NCBI GenBank assembly: GCA_024653645.1 | Contig: JANLHK010000050.1 | Span: forward strand, 1-18,310 | Reading direction: 5' to 3' | Origin: Candidatus Roizmanbacteria bacterium | Lineage (GTDB): Bacteria; Patescibacteriota; Microgenomatia; UBA1406 | DNA: 18,310 nt | Shown here: positions 1-5,790 of the stretch, one piece after another | How positions within the stretch are numbered: position 1 is the stretch's first letter | How the letters are laid out: the number at the start of each line of letters is the position of its first letter | Translations under genes and position numbers: made by a program | Notes under the pieces: model-generated | The model's input: the letters and a program-made list of their open reading frames with translations, nothing else | Told to the model about the DNA's origin: nothing | The model's database searches: none

Positions 1-7
1 CGGCCAT
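1..7 (-). CDS. 5' edge of a divergent gene running off the window (two codons visible)
   Basis: An ATG on the minus strand at 7-5 is preceded by a perfect AGGAGG (minus strand, 20-15) with a 7-nt spacer, the ideal geometry for a ribosome binding site. Only ATG GCC and one further base lie inside the window, so nothing can be said about the product. It would be divergent from the LysM/M23 gene and is the only start in the window with a textbook Shine-Dalgarno. It could be chance, because the reading frame cannot be followed. Confidence 0.4.
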
Positions 8-14
8 TTCTCTT

Positions 15-20
15 CCTCCT
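15..20 (-). promoter_or_regulatory. Strong Shine-Dalgarno (AGGAGG) of the edge gene
   Basis: AGGAGG on the minus strand is followed by AAGAGAA and ATG. The full anti-SD complement at 7-nt spacing contrasts with the leaderless or overlapping starts of nearly all other genes here. Confidence 0.45.
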
Positions 21-38
21 GACAGCGCTCCTCCACAG

Positions 39-65
39 GAGTAATCGGATACTAAAAGAGCGCCT
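39..65 (+). repeat. Split copy of a 17-nt intergenic element
   Basis: GAGTAATCG (39-47) and GAGCGCCT (58-65) are separated here by 10 nt, GATACTAAAA. The same two words occur fused, with no insert, on the minus strand at 5129-5113 in the rho/methyltransferase spacer. The insert sits where a -35 box for the downstream LysM/M23 promoter would be. It may be a regulator half-site pair or a degenerate repeat; function unknown. Confidence 0.45.
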
Positions 66-67
66 AA

Positions 68-76
68 TGATATAAT
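68..76 (+). promoter_or_regulatory. Extended -10 promoter of the LysM/M23 gene, leaderless
   Basis: TGATATAAT is a perfect extended -10 (TG-N-TATAAT). Only 7 nt (GTAAGCT) separate it from the ATG at 84, so transcription should start at or within a base of the A of ATG. No -35 resembling TTGACA lies 17 nt upstream, which fits an extended -10 promoter. It supports 84 as the true start. Confidence 0.75.
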
Positions 77-83
77 GTAAGCT

Positions 84-1175
84 ATGTTTCGCCAATCTAC
101 CTTTACCGAGGATCTAGTTGCTTTTTTAGTGTTTTGTAAGCACTACGGTATTCACAAGGCAATGCTGGTAAGCGAACAGTTTGAAAAAATTAAAAACATC
201 ATTGTCGTGTTTTTGATGGTAAAACGCGGTAAGTACCAGCAGTCATTCCTCAACACATCCCTATTCCTATTAGTATTCGCTATTTGGGTAGCGGGACCCA
301 TTATTGCCGAGCAAAACCCTCTCGTGGGTAATAATATCGGCCAAAGTGCTTCATCGGGTCTGGCAGTTATATCGACCTCAAGTCTGGCAAATGCTGACAG
401 TACTGCCACCTTTATATCCACCAAACCCCGCGATACCGTCATTACGTATACCATTAAAAGCGGTGATACGCTTGCATCCCTTGCACGACGGTTTGATGTG
501 AGCGTGGACACCATTAAATGGGCAAATGATATTGAAGACGATACCATTACTGCAGGCGATGACCTGAAAATACCTCCGGTGAGCGGTATTGTGCATAAGG
601 TCAAAAGCGGCGATACCATCTATTCCATCGCAAAAAAATACAAAACTGATGCGCAGAAAATAGTAAACTTCCCGTTCAATGATTTTTCTGACCCCGATAC
701 CTTTGCTATTATTCCCGGACAAACCCTGATCGTACCCGGCGGTATACCTCCTGAGGAACAACTGCAGTACGCTCCTGCGCAGCTTGCCCCTCAGTTTTTT
801 GCCGGTCAAAAAGGTTCAGGCAACTTTATCTGGCCCACCACCGGTCTTATAACCCAATACCCTGTCTGGTACCATATGGCGCTTGATATCGCCAACGCCT
901 CTTCTCCACCCGTGCTTGCTGCTGACTCAGGGACCGTCAGCTATGCCGGCTGTATTGGAAGCGGCTATGGATGCCACATTATCGTTGACCACGCCAATGG
1001 ATATCAAAGCCTATACGGCCACTTATCCAGTATCGGAGTAGCCGTCGGGCAAGGGGTGGGACAAGGACAAACCATCGGCACTATGGGCTCAACCGGCCGA
1101 TCAACCGGCACCCATCTTCACTTTGAGATACGATCAGGAGGGTCACTGCTTAACCCACTCTCATTCCTGCAATAA
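84..1175 (+). CDS. Membrane-anchored LysM-LysM-M23 peptidoglycan endopeptidase
   Basis: Predicted zinc metalloendopeptidase that cuts peptide bonds in peptidoglycan outside the cell membrane. Residues 1-53 would be cytoplasmic, about 55-74 form one membrane segment, and two LysM modules follow (about 119-164 and 169-217, each with a KSGDT core) that bind glycan. The M23 domain spans about 246-358. Its zinc motif is complete: H264-x3-D268, H313 in YGHLS and the HLH pair H344/H346 in the HLHFE box. The usual glycine of HxGxD is alanine (HMALD). The start at 84 is chosen because an extended -10 box lies 7 nt upstream; later in-frame ATGs have no better signal. The last 26 bp overlap the 3' end of the convergent dehydrogenase gene. 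An enzyme rather than a NlpD-type activator is likely because the metal ligands are intact. Confidence 0.93.
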   Translation: MFRQSTFTEDLVAFLVFCKHYGIHKAMLVSEQFEKIKNIIVVFLMVKRGKYQQSFLNTSLFLLVFAIWVAGPIIAEQNPLVGNNIGQSASSGLAVISTSSLANADSTATFISTKPRDTVITYTIKSGDTLASLARRFDVSVDTIKWANDIEDDTITAGDDLKIPPVSGIVHKVKSGDTIYSIAKKYKTDAQKIVNFPFNDFSDPDTFAIIPGQTLIVPGGIPPEEQLQYAPAQLAPQFFAGQKGSGNFIWPTTGLITQYPVWYHMALDIANASSPPVLAADSGTVSYAGCIGSGYGCHIIVDHANGYQSLYGHLSSIGVAVGQGVGQGQTIGTMGSTGRSTGTHLHFEIRSGGSLLNPLSFLQ

Positions 1176-2415
1176 TCCGGGATATGGCAGCCACATAGGC
1201 AGCTTTTGCAATTGAGATCGTATGAGTCGTATGCACGTCCCAGAGCTGACCAAAAGCTATGTGTAGGGTTTCTTTCAGACGCATATTTACCTCATCCAAG
1301 CTCCAGTAGTATCCCTGCAACCCCTGTGCCCATTCAAAGTATGAGACTACCACGCCGCCAGCATTCGATAGTATTCCCGGAACCACCACGATGCCGTTCT
1401 TTTCTAAAATCGGATAGGCATCATCAGTTATGGCTCCATTGGCCAGTTCAATAATGTATTTTGCCTTAATACGTCCGGCATTTTGTTTGGTAATCACGTT
1501 TTCCAGTGCGGCAGGCACCAGTACATCAACCGGCAGCTCCAAAAGGGCCGTATTATCAACCGGCTTACCTAAACGAACGTCACAGACCGATCCTTTGCAG
1601 TAACATCCTGAAACGCTTCCCTTTTCCCGTTTACACTGCATGGTTGAGGCAACACTCAGTCCTTTCGGCACTGATACACCTCCTTTAGAATCAGATACTG
1701 CTACTAACGTATATCCTGCTGCTTCAGCCAATCGGGCAAAATGGTAACCGACATTGCCAAAACCCTGAACCGCAACGGTGATACTCTGAGGCGTTCTTTT
1801 CTTTTCCAGTTTGTGAAAAAGTTCCTGCATAATGATTAATCCGCCTCTCCCGGTTGCTTCCTCTCGCCCCAGACTACCTCCCCGCTCAACCGGCTTACCG
1901 GTCACAATAGAGGGACTGGCGTGTCCCACGATACCCTCATATTCCTCACGCATCCACGCCATAATAAGGCCATTGGTATTTACGTCAGGAGCCGGAATAT
2001 CAACCCGTTCGCCAATTGAAGGCGCAATGGCGCGAATATAGGCGCGTGATAACCGTTCAAGCTCTGCCCTGCTTAAACTTTTGGGGTTAATGCGTACACC
2101 TCCCTTGCCTCCGCCAAAAGGGATACCGGCAATAGCGCATTTGAGTGACATCAGCAGCGACAACGCCATAACCTCTTCCCGGGTGACATCAGGGTGAAAT
2201 CGAATGCCGCCCTTGTACGGGCCCAGTAGGCTACTGTGCTGACTTCTGTAGCCCTGTACGACCTGTTCACTGCCGTCATCCATACGAAGACGGATACTGA
2301 CCTCGATAATGCGCTCAGGATTCACTAATCGTGCGACTTCCGTGGGGGTCAGTTGCAGTATGTCTGCGGCTTCCTCTACTAAACCCCGAACAGCCGTTAA
2401 TATGTCGTGTGCCAT
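1150..2415 (-). CDS. Glu/Leu/Phe/Val dehydrogenase (glutamate dehydrogenase family)
   Basis: NAD(P)-dependent oxidative deamination of an amino acid, most likely glutamate to 2-oxoglutarate plus ammonium, in the cytosol. At 421 residues it has normal length. The substrate site shows GPYKGGIRFHP (about 65-75) and GGGKGG with the catalytic lysine at K104; PAPDVNT is at 141-147; the Rossmann loop GFGNVG is at 218-223; NAGGVVVSYFEW (351-362) is the conserved C-terminal block. Unusual: the loop after the cofactor fold carries four cysteines, C261, C271, C273 and C278, where I would expect none from the family as I remember it. The gene starts 4 bp after trxB with no Shine-Dalgarno, so it is probably the third gene of the csoR-trxB operon and translated by coupling. 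Glutamate specificity cannot be proved from motifs; leucine or phenylalanine remain possible. Confidence 0.93.
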   Translation of the reverse strand: MAHDILTAVRGLVEEAADILQLTPTEVARLVNPERIIEVSIRLRMDDGSEQVVQGYRSQHSSLLGPYKGGIRFHPDVTREEVMALSLLMSLKCAIAGIPFGGGKGGVRINPKSLSRAELERLSRAYIRAIAPSIGERVDIPAPDVNTNGLIMAWMREEYEGIVGHASPSIVTGKPVERGGSLGREEATGRGGLIIMQELFHKLEKKRTPQSITVAVQGFGNVGYHFARLAEAAGYTLVAVSDSKGGVSVPKGLSVASTMQCKREKGSVSGCYCKGSVCDVRLGKPVDNTALLELPVDVLVPAALENVITKQNAGRIKAKYIIELANGAITDDAYPILEKNGIVVVPGILSNAGGVVVSYFEWAQGLQGYYWSLDEVNMRLKETLHIAFGQLWDVHTTHTISIAKAAYVAAISRIIAGMRVG

Positions 2416-2419
2416 ATAA

Positions 2420-3394
2420 TCACGCTTGCGCGTCTGATAAATACCGTTGAGCTTCTAATTCTGCGGCAACCCCCATACCGATGGCCGTTGTTGCCTGGCG
2501 GTACACGTGATCAATACAGTCTCCTGCAGCAAAAATTCCGGGCACGCTGGTTGCATATTGATAGGTAAAATTAAACTGATCATCAGGTAGCTCTTCTATT
2601 TTGCCTTCAAGCGCAATACGGCCACTGGTATAAATATATCCTTTCTTATCAAGCAGAACCCCTGATCCTTGTAAAAAGGTGGTTGATGGCTTGTGTCCGA
2701 TCGCCACAAACAATCCGTCAAGGGGAAGTTCTTTACGGGTACTTAAGATAACGCCCGTTAATTTCTTATCGCCTTGTACCTCTATAATGGATGTGTTCAG
2801 GATGATTTCTATATTTTCAGCGGTCAATACCCGCTCCTGCATAATGCGTGAAGCCCGAAACGTATCGCGCCGGTGAATAAGGATGACCTTCTTGACTATT
2901 TTTGAGAGCGTCAGCGCCTCTTCCATGGCGGTATCACCTCCACCGACCACGCCAACGGTCTTACCACGGAAAAAAAATCCATCACAGGTAGCGCAAGCGC
3001 TCACACCTTTACCCATATACTCATTCTCTCCCGGTACATTGAGCCATTGTGCATCAGCGCCGGTTGCAATGATCACTGCACGCGCAGTTATTGACGATCC
3101 ATTTTCCAGTGCGATGGTATGCGGTTTGTTTTCATGAACCGTAATATTCGATACGCTCGTTGCCAGCATTTCAGTTCCAAAACGCTTCGCCTGCTCACTA
3201 AAACTGGTGACCAATTCCGGCCCCAAAATACCTTTGGGAAAACCGGGATAATTCTCAACGTCAGTGGTGCGCATGAGTTGTCCACCGGGAGGAACGCCTT
3301 CTATCAGCACCGGCTTCAAACCAGCACGGGACGCGTAAATGGCAGCGGCCAGTCCTGCTGGACCCGAACCAATAATGGCCAGTGGTGTGTTCAT
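2420..3394 (-). CDS. trxB: Thioredoxin reductase (NADPH)
   Basis: Flavoprotein that passes electrons from NADPH to thioredoxin. FAD-binding GSGPAG is at residues 9-14, the redox-active CATC at C134-C137, the NADPH-binding GGGDTA at 151-156 with HRR at 174-176, and the C-terminal FAD motif GIFAAGDC at 286-293 followed by YRQATTAIGMG. Its 324 residues are slightly more than the usual ~310-320 because of an insertion of about 20 residues (roughly 258-279, acidic and aromatic) between GYIYT and the TSVPGIFAAGD motif, where typical TrxB has a short turn. Its ATG overlaps the csoR-like stop as ATGA, showing translational coupling, and the dehydrogenase follows 4 bp later. No thioredoxin gene is in the window. 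Confidence 0.95.
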   Translation of the reverse strand: MNTPLAIIGSGPAGLAAAIYASRAGLKPVLIEGVPPGGQLMRTTDVENYPGFPKGILGPELVTSFSEQAKRFGTEMLATSVSNITVHENKPHTIALENGSSITARAVIIATGADAQWLNVPGENEYMGKGVSACATCDGFFFRGKTVGVVGGGDTAMEEALTLSKIVKKVILIHRRDTFRASRIMQERVLTAENIEIILNTSIIEVQGDKKLTGVILSTRKELPLDGLFVAIGHKPSTTFLQGSGVLLDKKGYIYTSGRIALEGKIEELPDDQFNFTYQYATSVPGIFAAGDCIDHVYRQATTAIGMGVAAELEAQRYLSDAQA

Positions 3395-3627
3395 AATCGG
3401 CTTACTTCAGTTAATATTTGATTGACCGTCTGTGAATCTCCCGGCGCCACTTTACACAGCTCGCCCTTGGCAAGCTCAAGTCCGAGGTTGTTGATAGCTG
3501 CCTTAATGGCATTAATCTGCAAAAGGATATCTTTGCATTCCCGCCCCTGGATAATCATGTTGTCAATACCCTTCAATTGACCGGAGATACGGTTGATGCG
3601 CTGATGAATATGTACCTGTTTAGACAT
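3391..3627 (-). CDS. CsoR/RcnR/CstR-family transcriptional repressor
   Basis: All-helical DNA-binding repressor of the CsoR family, 78 residues (family usually 85-105). The family signature is present: RINRISGQLKGI at 10-21 and the GREC-KDILLQ segment with the conserved cysteine C31. The copper ligands are not: the positions 25 and 29 residues after C31 (His61 and Cys65 in the mycobacterial protein) are E56 and V60. A second cysteine, C58, is near where sulfide-sensing CstR has its partner cysteine. By family knowledge this suggests a thiol or reactive-sulfur sensor rather than a copper sensor; this is inference. It is the first gene of an operon with trxB (ATGA overlap) and the dehydrogenase. 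A palindrome overlaps its own start codon, so autoregulation is expected. Confidence 0.9.
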   Translation of the reverse strand: MSKQVHIHQRINRISGQLKGIDNMIIQGRECKDILLQINAIKAAINNLGLELAKGELCKVAPGDSQTVNQILTEVSRL

Positions 3628-3664
3628 ACCCCTATAGGGTATATAAAAACAACATAATTGTCAA
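3626..3664 (-). promoter_or_regulatory. csoR-trxB-dehydrogenase promoter with CsoR-type operator
   Basis: Minus strand: a consensus -35 TTGACA (3664-3659) lies just after the rho stop codon. Two -10 readings exist: TATACC after a 15-bp spacer (3643-3638) or TACCCT after 17 bp (3641-3636), the latter 8 nt before ATG. The palindrome ATACCCCTATAGGGTAT (plus strand 3626-3642) has 6-bp arms ATACCC/GGGTAT and a perfect CCCTATAGGG core, like known CsoR/CstR operators. It spans the -10 region up to the first bases of the csoR start codon, so bound repressor would block transcription initiation. Confidence 0.75.
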
Positions 3665-3667
3665 GGG

Positions 3668-4999
3668 TTACCCGTTTTTCAGCTCATTGAGGATGTCCTT
3701 GTTGCTCTTGGTTTTCTTCAGCTTATCGATGAGCGACATCAAACGCTCTTCGTCTTGTAGCAACAATAACATATGGTGTAAGGTGCTTACTTTTGCAAAC
3801 GTATCCTTGGACAGAAGCTGCTCATCATGGCGCGTTCCTGACCGTTCAATATTAATGGCAGGGAAAATACGACGGTCGGCTAATTTTCGGTCAAGATGCA
3901 GTTCCATATTACCGGTACCCTTAAACTCCTCATAGATAAGGTCATCCATGCGTGAACCGGTATCAACCAGAGCGGTTCCGATAATCGTGAGACTACCACC
4001 TTCTTCACAATTGCGGGCGGCACCAAGAAATTTCTTTGCCGGATATAACGCTGCCGGGTCAAATCCTCCTGACAGAGTTTTACCTGATGGGCCAACGCAC
4101 AAATTGTATGCACGAGCCAAACGCGTAATTGAGTCAAGAATGATAACCACGTCCTGACCCATTTCGACTAATCGCTTAGCACGCTCAAGTCCCAGTTCCG
4201 CAACTTTGGTTTGGTGCTCAGGAGATTCATCAAAATTAGAGGCAACCACCTCACCCTTAATGGACCGTTTCATATCAGTGACTTCCTCAGGTCGTTCTCC
4301 AATGAGTGCAGCAATAATGTGCACTTTCGGATGATTGGCAGATATGCCAGCTGCTATCTCTTTCAGGATAGTGGTTTTACCAGCTTTGGGGGGCGAGACA
4401 ACCAGTCCTCGCTGACCAAAACCAATGGGTGCAAATAAATCTATAATACGCGTTGACAGTATCTGTGGATCATATTCCATGACGATTTGTCGGTCAGGAT
4501 AAATAGCCGTTAATGTCTCGTATTTTTTGCGCTCAATCGTGTCTCCTTTGAGGTTTTGATCATTAATCTTGGTTATTTTTAACAGCCCATGAAATCGTTC
4601 ATTCTGCTTGGGGGGACGAGCTAAACCTTGTACTAGATCTCCCTGGCGCAGCTGAAATTTACGAATTTGAGACATCGAAACATAAATGTCATTATTCGAT
4701 GGGGCGAACTCAGGACGCAAAAACCCATAGCTGGGGTTTACCATATCCAGAAAGCCCTGAACCTCAAACGCCTGTTTGAGATCATCCTGAATGCGGTCCT
4801 CAAAATTGTGCATAACGGGCCGTGATGACGCTGAAGGTTGCTCCTGTGGCATGGGTGTTACCAACGTCTCCTCGGGCTGTGGCACCTCGCGATTCTCTGG
4901 CTGCGGAATAATATTCTTCGGCTCTCGACCTCCTTCAAGCAATTCGGAAACGTCTAACACATCCTCATTATGAGCATTGTCACTCGTTTTTTGTACCAT
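3668..4999 (-). CDS. rho: Transcription termination factor Rho
   Basis: Hexameric RNA-dependent ATPase/helicase that ends transcription. The primary RNA-binding (cold-shock-like) fold is at about 82-145. In the motor domain, Walker A PPKAGKTT is at 203-210, Walker B DVVIILDS at 283-290, the Q-loop GPSGKTLSGG at 303-312, and KGTGNMELHLDR at 360-371 covers the R-loop region. It is 443 residues long. The first ~62 residues are acidic, proline- and glutamine-rich and look disordered, and I see no classical helical Rho N-terminal domain. The start at 4999 has neither a Shine-Dalgarno nor a clear leaderless -10; a possible TATACT lies at 5052-5047 without a good -35. Since no intrinsic terminators were found in the window, Rho may be important for ending transcription here. 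Confidence 0.98.
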   Translation of the reverse strand: MVQKTSDNAHNEDVLDVSELLEGGREPKNIIPQPENREVPQPEETLVTPMPQEQPSASSRPVMHNFEDRIQDDLKQAFEVQGFLDMVNPSYGFLRPEFAPSNNDIYVSMSQIRKFQLRQGDLVQGLARPPKQNERFHGLLKITKINDQNLKGDTIERKKYETLTAIYPDRQIVMEYDPQILSTRIIDLFAPIGFGQRGLVVSPPKAGKTTILKEIAAGISANHPKVHIIAALIGERPEEVTDMKRSIKGEVVASNFDESPEHQTKVAELGLERAKRLVEMGQDVVIILDSITRLARAYNLCVGPSGKTLSGGFDPAALYPAKKFLGAARNCEEGGSLTIIGTALVDTGSRMDDLIYEEFKGTGNMELHLDRKLADRRIFPAINIERSGTRHDEQLLSKDTFAKVSTLHHMLLLLQDEERLMSLIDKLKKTKSNKDILNELKNG

Positions 5000-5085
5000 G
5001 TGTGATGAATAGTTAAGAACTAGTATTGTGAAATAATCCGGTGGAAAGTATAAAACAAGCTACCGTAAAGCAGCTTAACATTGAA

Positions 5086-5106
5086 ATTTTCCCACGAGGG
5101 GAAAAT
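5086..5106. other. 8-bp perfect inverted repeat (ATTTTCCC / GGGAAAAT)
   Basis: The arms 5086-5093 and 5099-5106 are fully complementary around a 5-nt loop (ACGAG). No T-run follows on either strand, so it is not an intrinsic terminator. It lies between divergent genes and could be an operator or a leader hairpin upstream of rho. Confidence 0.6.
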
Positions 5107-5112
5107 GGGAAG

Positions 5113-5129
5113 AGGCGCTCCGATTACTC
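5113..5129 (-). repeat. Fused copy of the GAGTAATCG-GAGCGCCT element
   Basis: Read on the minus strand this is GAGTAATCGGAGCGCCT, 17 nt. The copy at 39-65 has the same two halves split by 10 nt. It is oriented toward rho, about 113 nt upstream of its start. Confidence 0.45.
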
Positions 5130-5149
5130 GTGATGACAACCTCTCATAT

Positions 5150-5169
5150 TCTCCTTAAGTCTCCTTAAG
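5150..5169 (+). repeat. Tandem 10-bp direct repeat (TCTCCTTAAG x2)
   Basis: Two exact adjacent copies of TCTCCTTAAG, spaced one helical turn, begin 66 bp upstream of the putative -35 of the methyltransferase gene. Each copy contains the palindrome CTTAAG. It is a plausible protein-binding site, with no further support. Confidence 0.6.
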
Positions 5170-5215
5170 GATGTTACCCTTGTAAAAGCTTGTGTAGGAA
5201 AATCTCTTCAATGTT

Positions 5216-5243
5216 TTGCCTACCCTACAGTAGCATGTATAGT
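5216..5243 (+). promoter_or_regulatory. Leaderless promoter of the RNA methyltransferase gene
   Basis: TTGCCT (5216-5221, 4/6 to TTGACA), 16-bp spacer, TATAGT (5238-5243) with TG directly before it, then CTAAGAC and ATG at 5251. The 7-nt distance places the transcript start at the start codon. The CTAAGAC segment matches the corresponding one of the LysM/M23 and ACT genes. Confidence 0.7.
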
Positions 5244-5250
5244 CTAAGAC

Positions 5251-5790
5251 ATGGTATCATCGTTGTCAATGTCATTCGCACGGGAACTACGCAAAGGCTC
5301 AGCTGCCCCCGAGCAGCACCAAACAGAAGAAATACGTATAGTATTGGTGCTCGATGATGTCTATGATACCTTTAACGTGGGTGGTATGTACCGTGTCGGC
5401 GATGCGGTGGGGGTAAGTCATATCTATCACGGTGGCGGTACTCCTATGCCTCCTGACCCTAAAATTGCACGCTCATCAGTGGGCCTCTATCAATATATTC
5501 CCTACTCCCATGTAGACAGCACGGTTGCACTTGTCGAAAAACTGAAACACGAAGGGTACCATATCGTCAGCCTTGAGCAGGCGGAAGGGGCAGTGCCCTA
5601 CAACCACTATACCTACCCATTAAAAACAGCACTGGTGGTCGGCAATGAAACATTCGGCGTAAAAAAAGAGGTGATGGACGCTTCAGACGGCATTGTTGAG
5701 CTGCCCATGTACGGCATTAACAAGTCCGTTAATGTAGTGGTTGCTACGGGGATTGTGTTGTATCAGATCCGCCAGTCCCTGACCCGCTAG
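5251..5790 (+). CDS. SpoU/TrmH-family (SPOUT) RNA 2'-O-methyltransferase
   Basis: Predicted S-adenosylmethionine-dependent methyltransferase acting on tRNA or rRNA ribose. It has the three SPOUT motifs: motif 1 N42-VGGMY-R48 (NxGxxxR), motif 2 VVGNETFG at 129-136 with E133, and motif 3 ELPMYGINKSVNVVVA at 150-165, which forms the trefoil-knot cofactor site. At 179 residues it is a minimal catalytic domain, like TrmL-sized members, without the N-terminal substrate-binding domain of RlmB. The start is supported by the -10 box 7 nt upstream. Its final 47 bp overlap the 3' end of the convergent VirB6-like gene. The exact RNA target cannot be read from the sequence. Confidence 0.92.
   Translation: MVSSLSMSFARELRKGSAAPEQHQTEEIRIVLVLDDVYDTFNVGGMYRVGDAVGVSHIYHGGGTPMPPDPKIARSSVGLYQYIPYSHVDSTVALVEKLKHEGYHIVSLEQAEGAVPYNHYTYPLKTALVVGNETFGVKKEVMDASDGIVELPMYGINKSVNVVVATGIVLYQIRQSLTR

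Larger units (their letters stand above)
5000..5250. other. Divergent intergenic spacer between rho and the RNA methyltransferase gene
   Basis: These 251 bp hold no gene. Contents seen: a possible rho -10 (TATACT, minus 5052-5047), a perfect 8-bp hairpin (5086-5106), the fused 17-nt element shared with the left end of the window (5113-5129), a tandem 10-bp repeat (5150-5169) and the methyltransferase promoter (5216-5243). It is one of the two largest non-coding stretches in the window, with the T-box leader. Confidence 0.7.

Noticed and set aside
152-809. Open frames antisense to the LysM/M23 gene
   Set aside because: They lie wholly inside a gene with clear domains, show no recognisable motifs and have no start signals of their own.
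3391-3627. Copper-sensing CsoR
   Set aside because: Only one of the three copper ligands of mycobacterial CsoR is in place, and the operon holds no copper transporter or chaperone.
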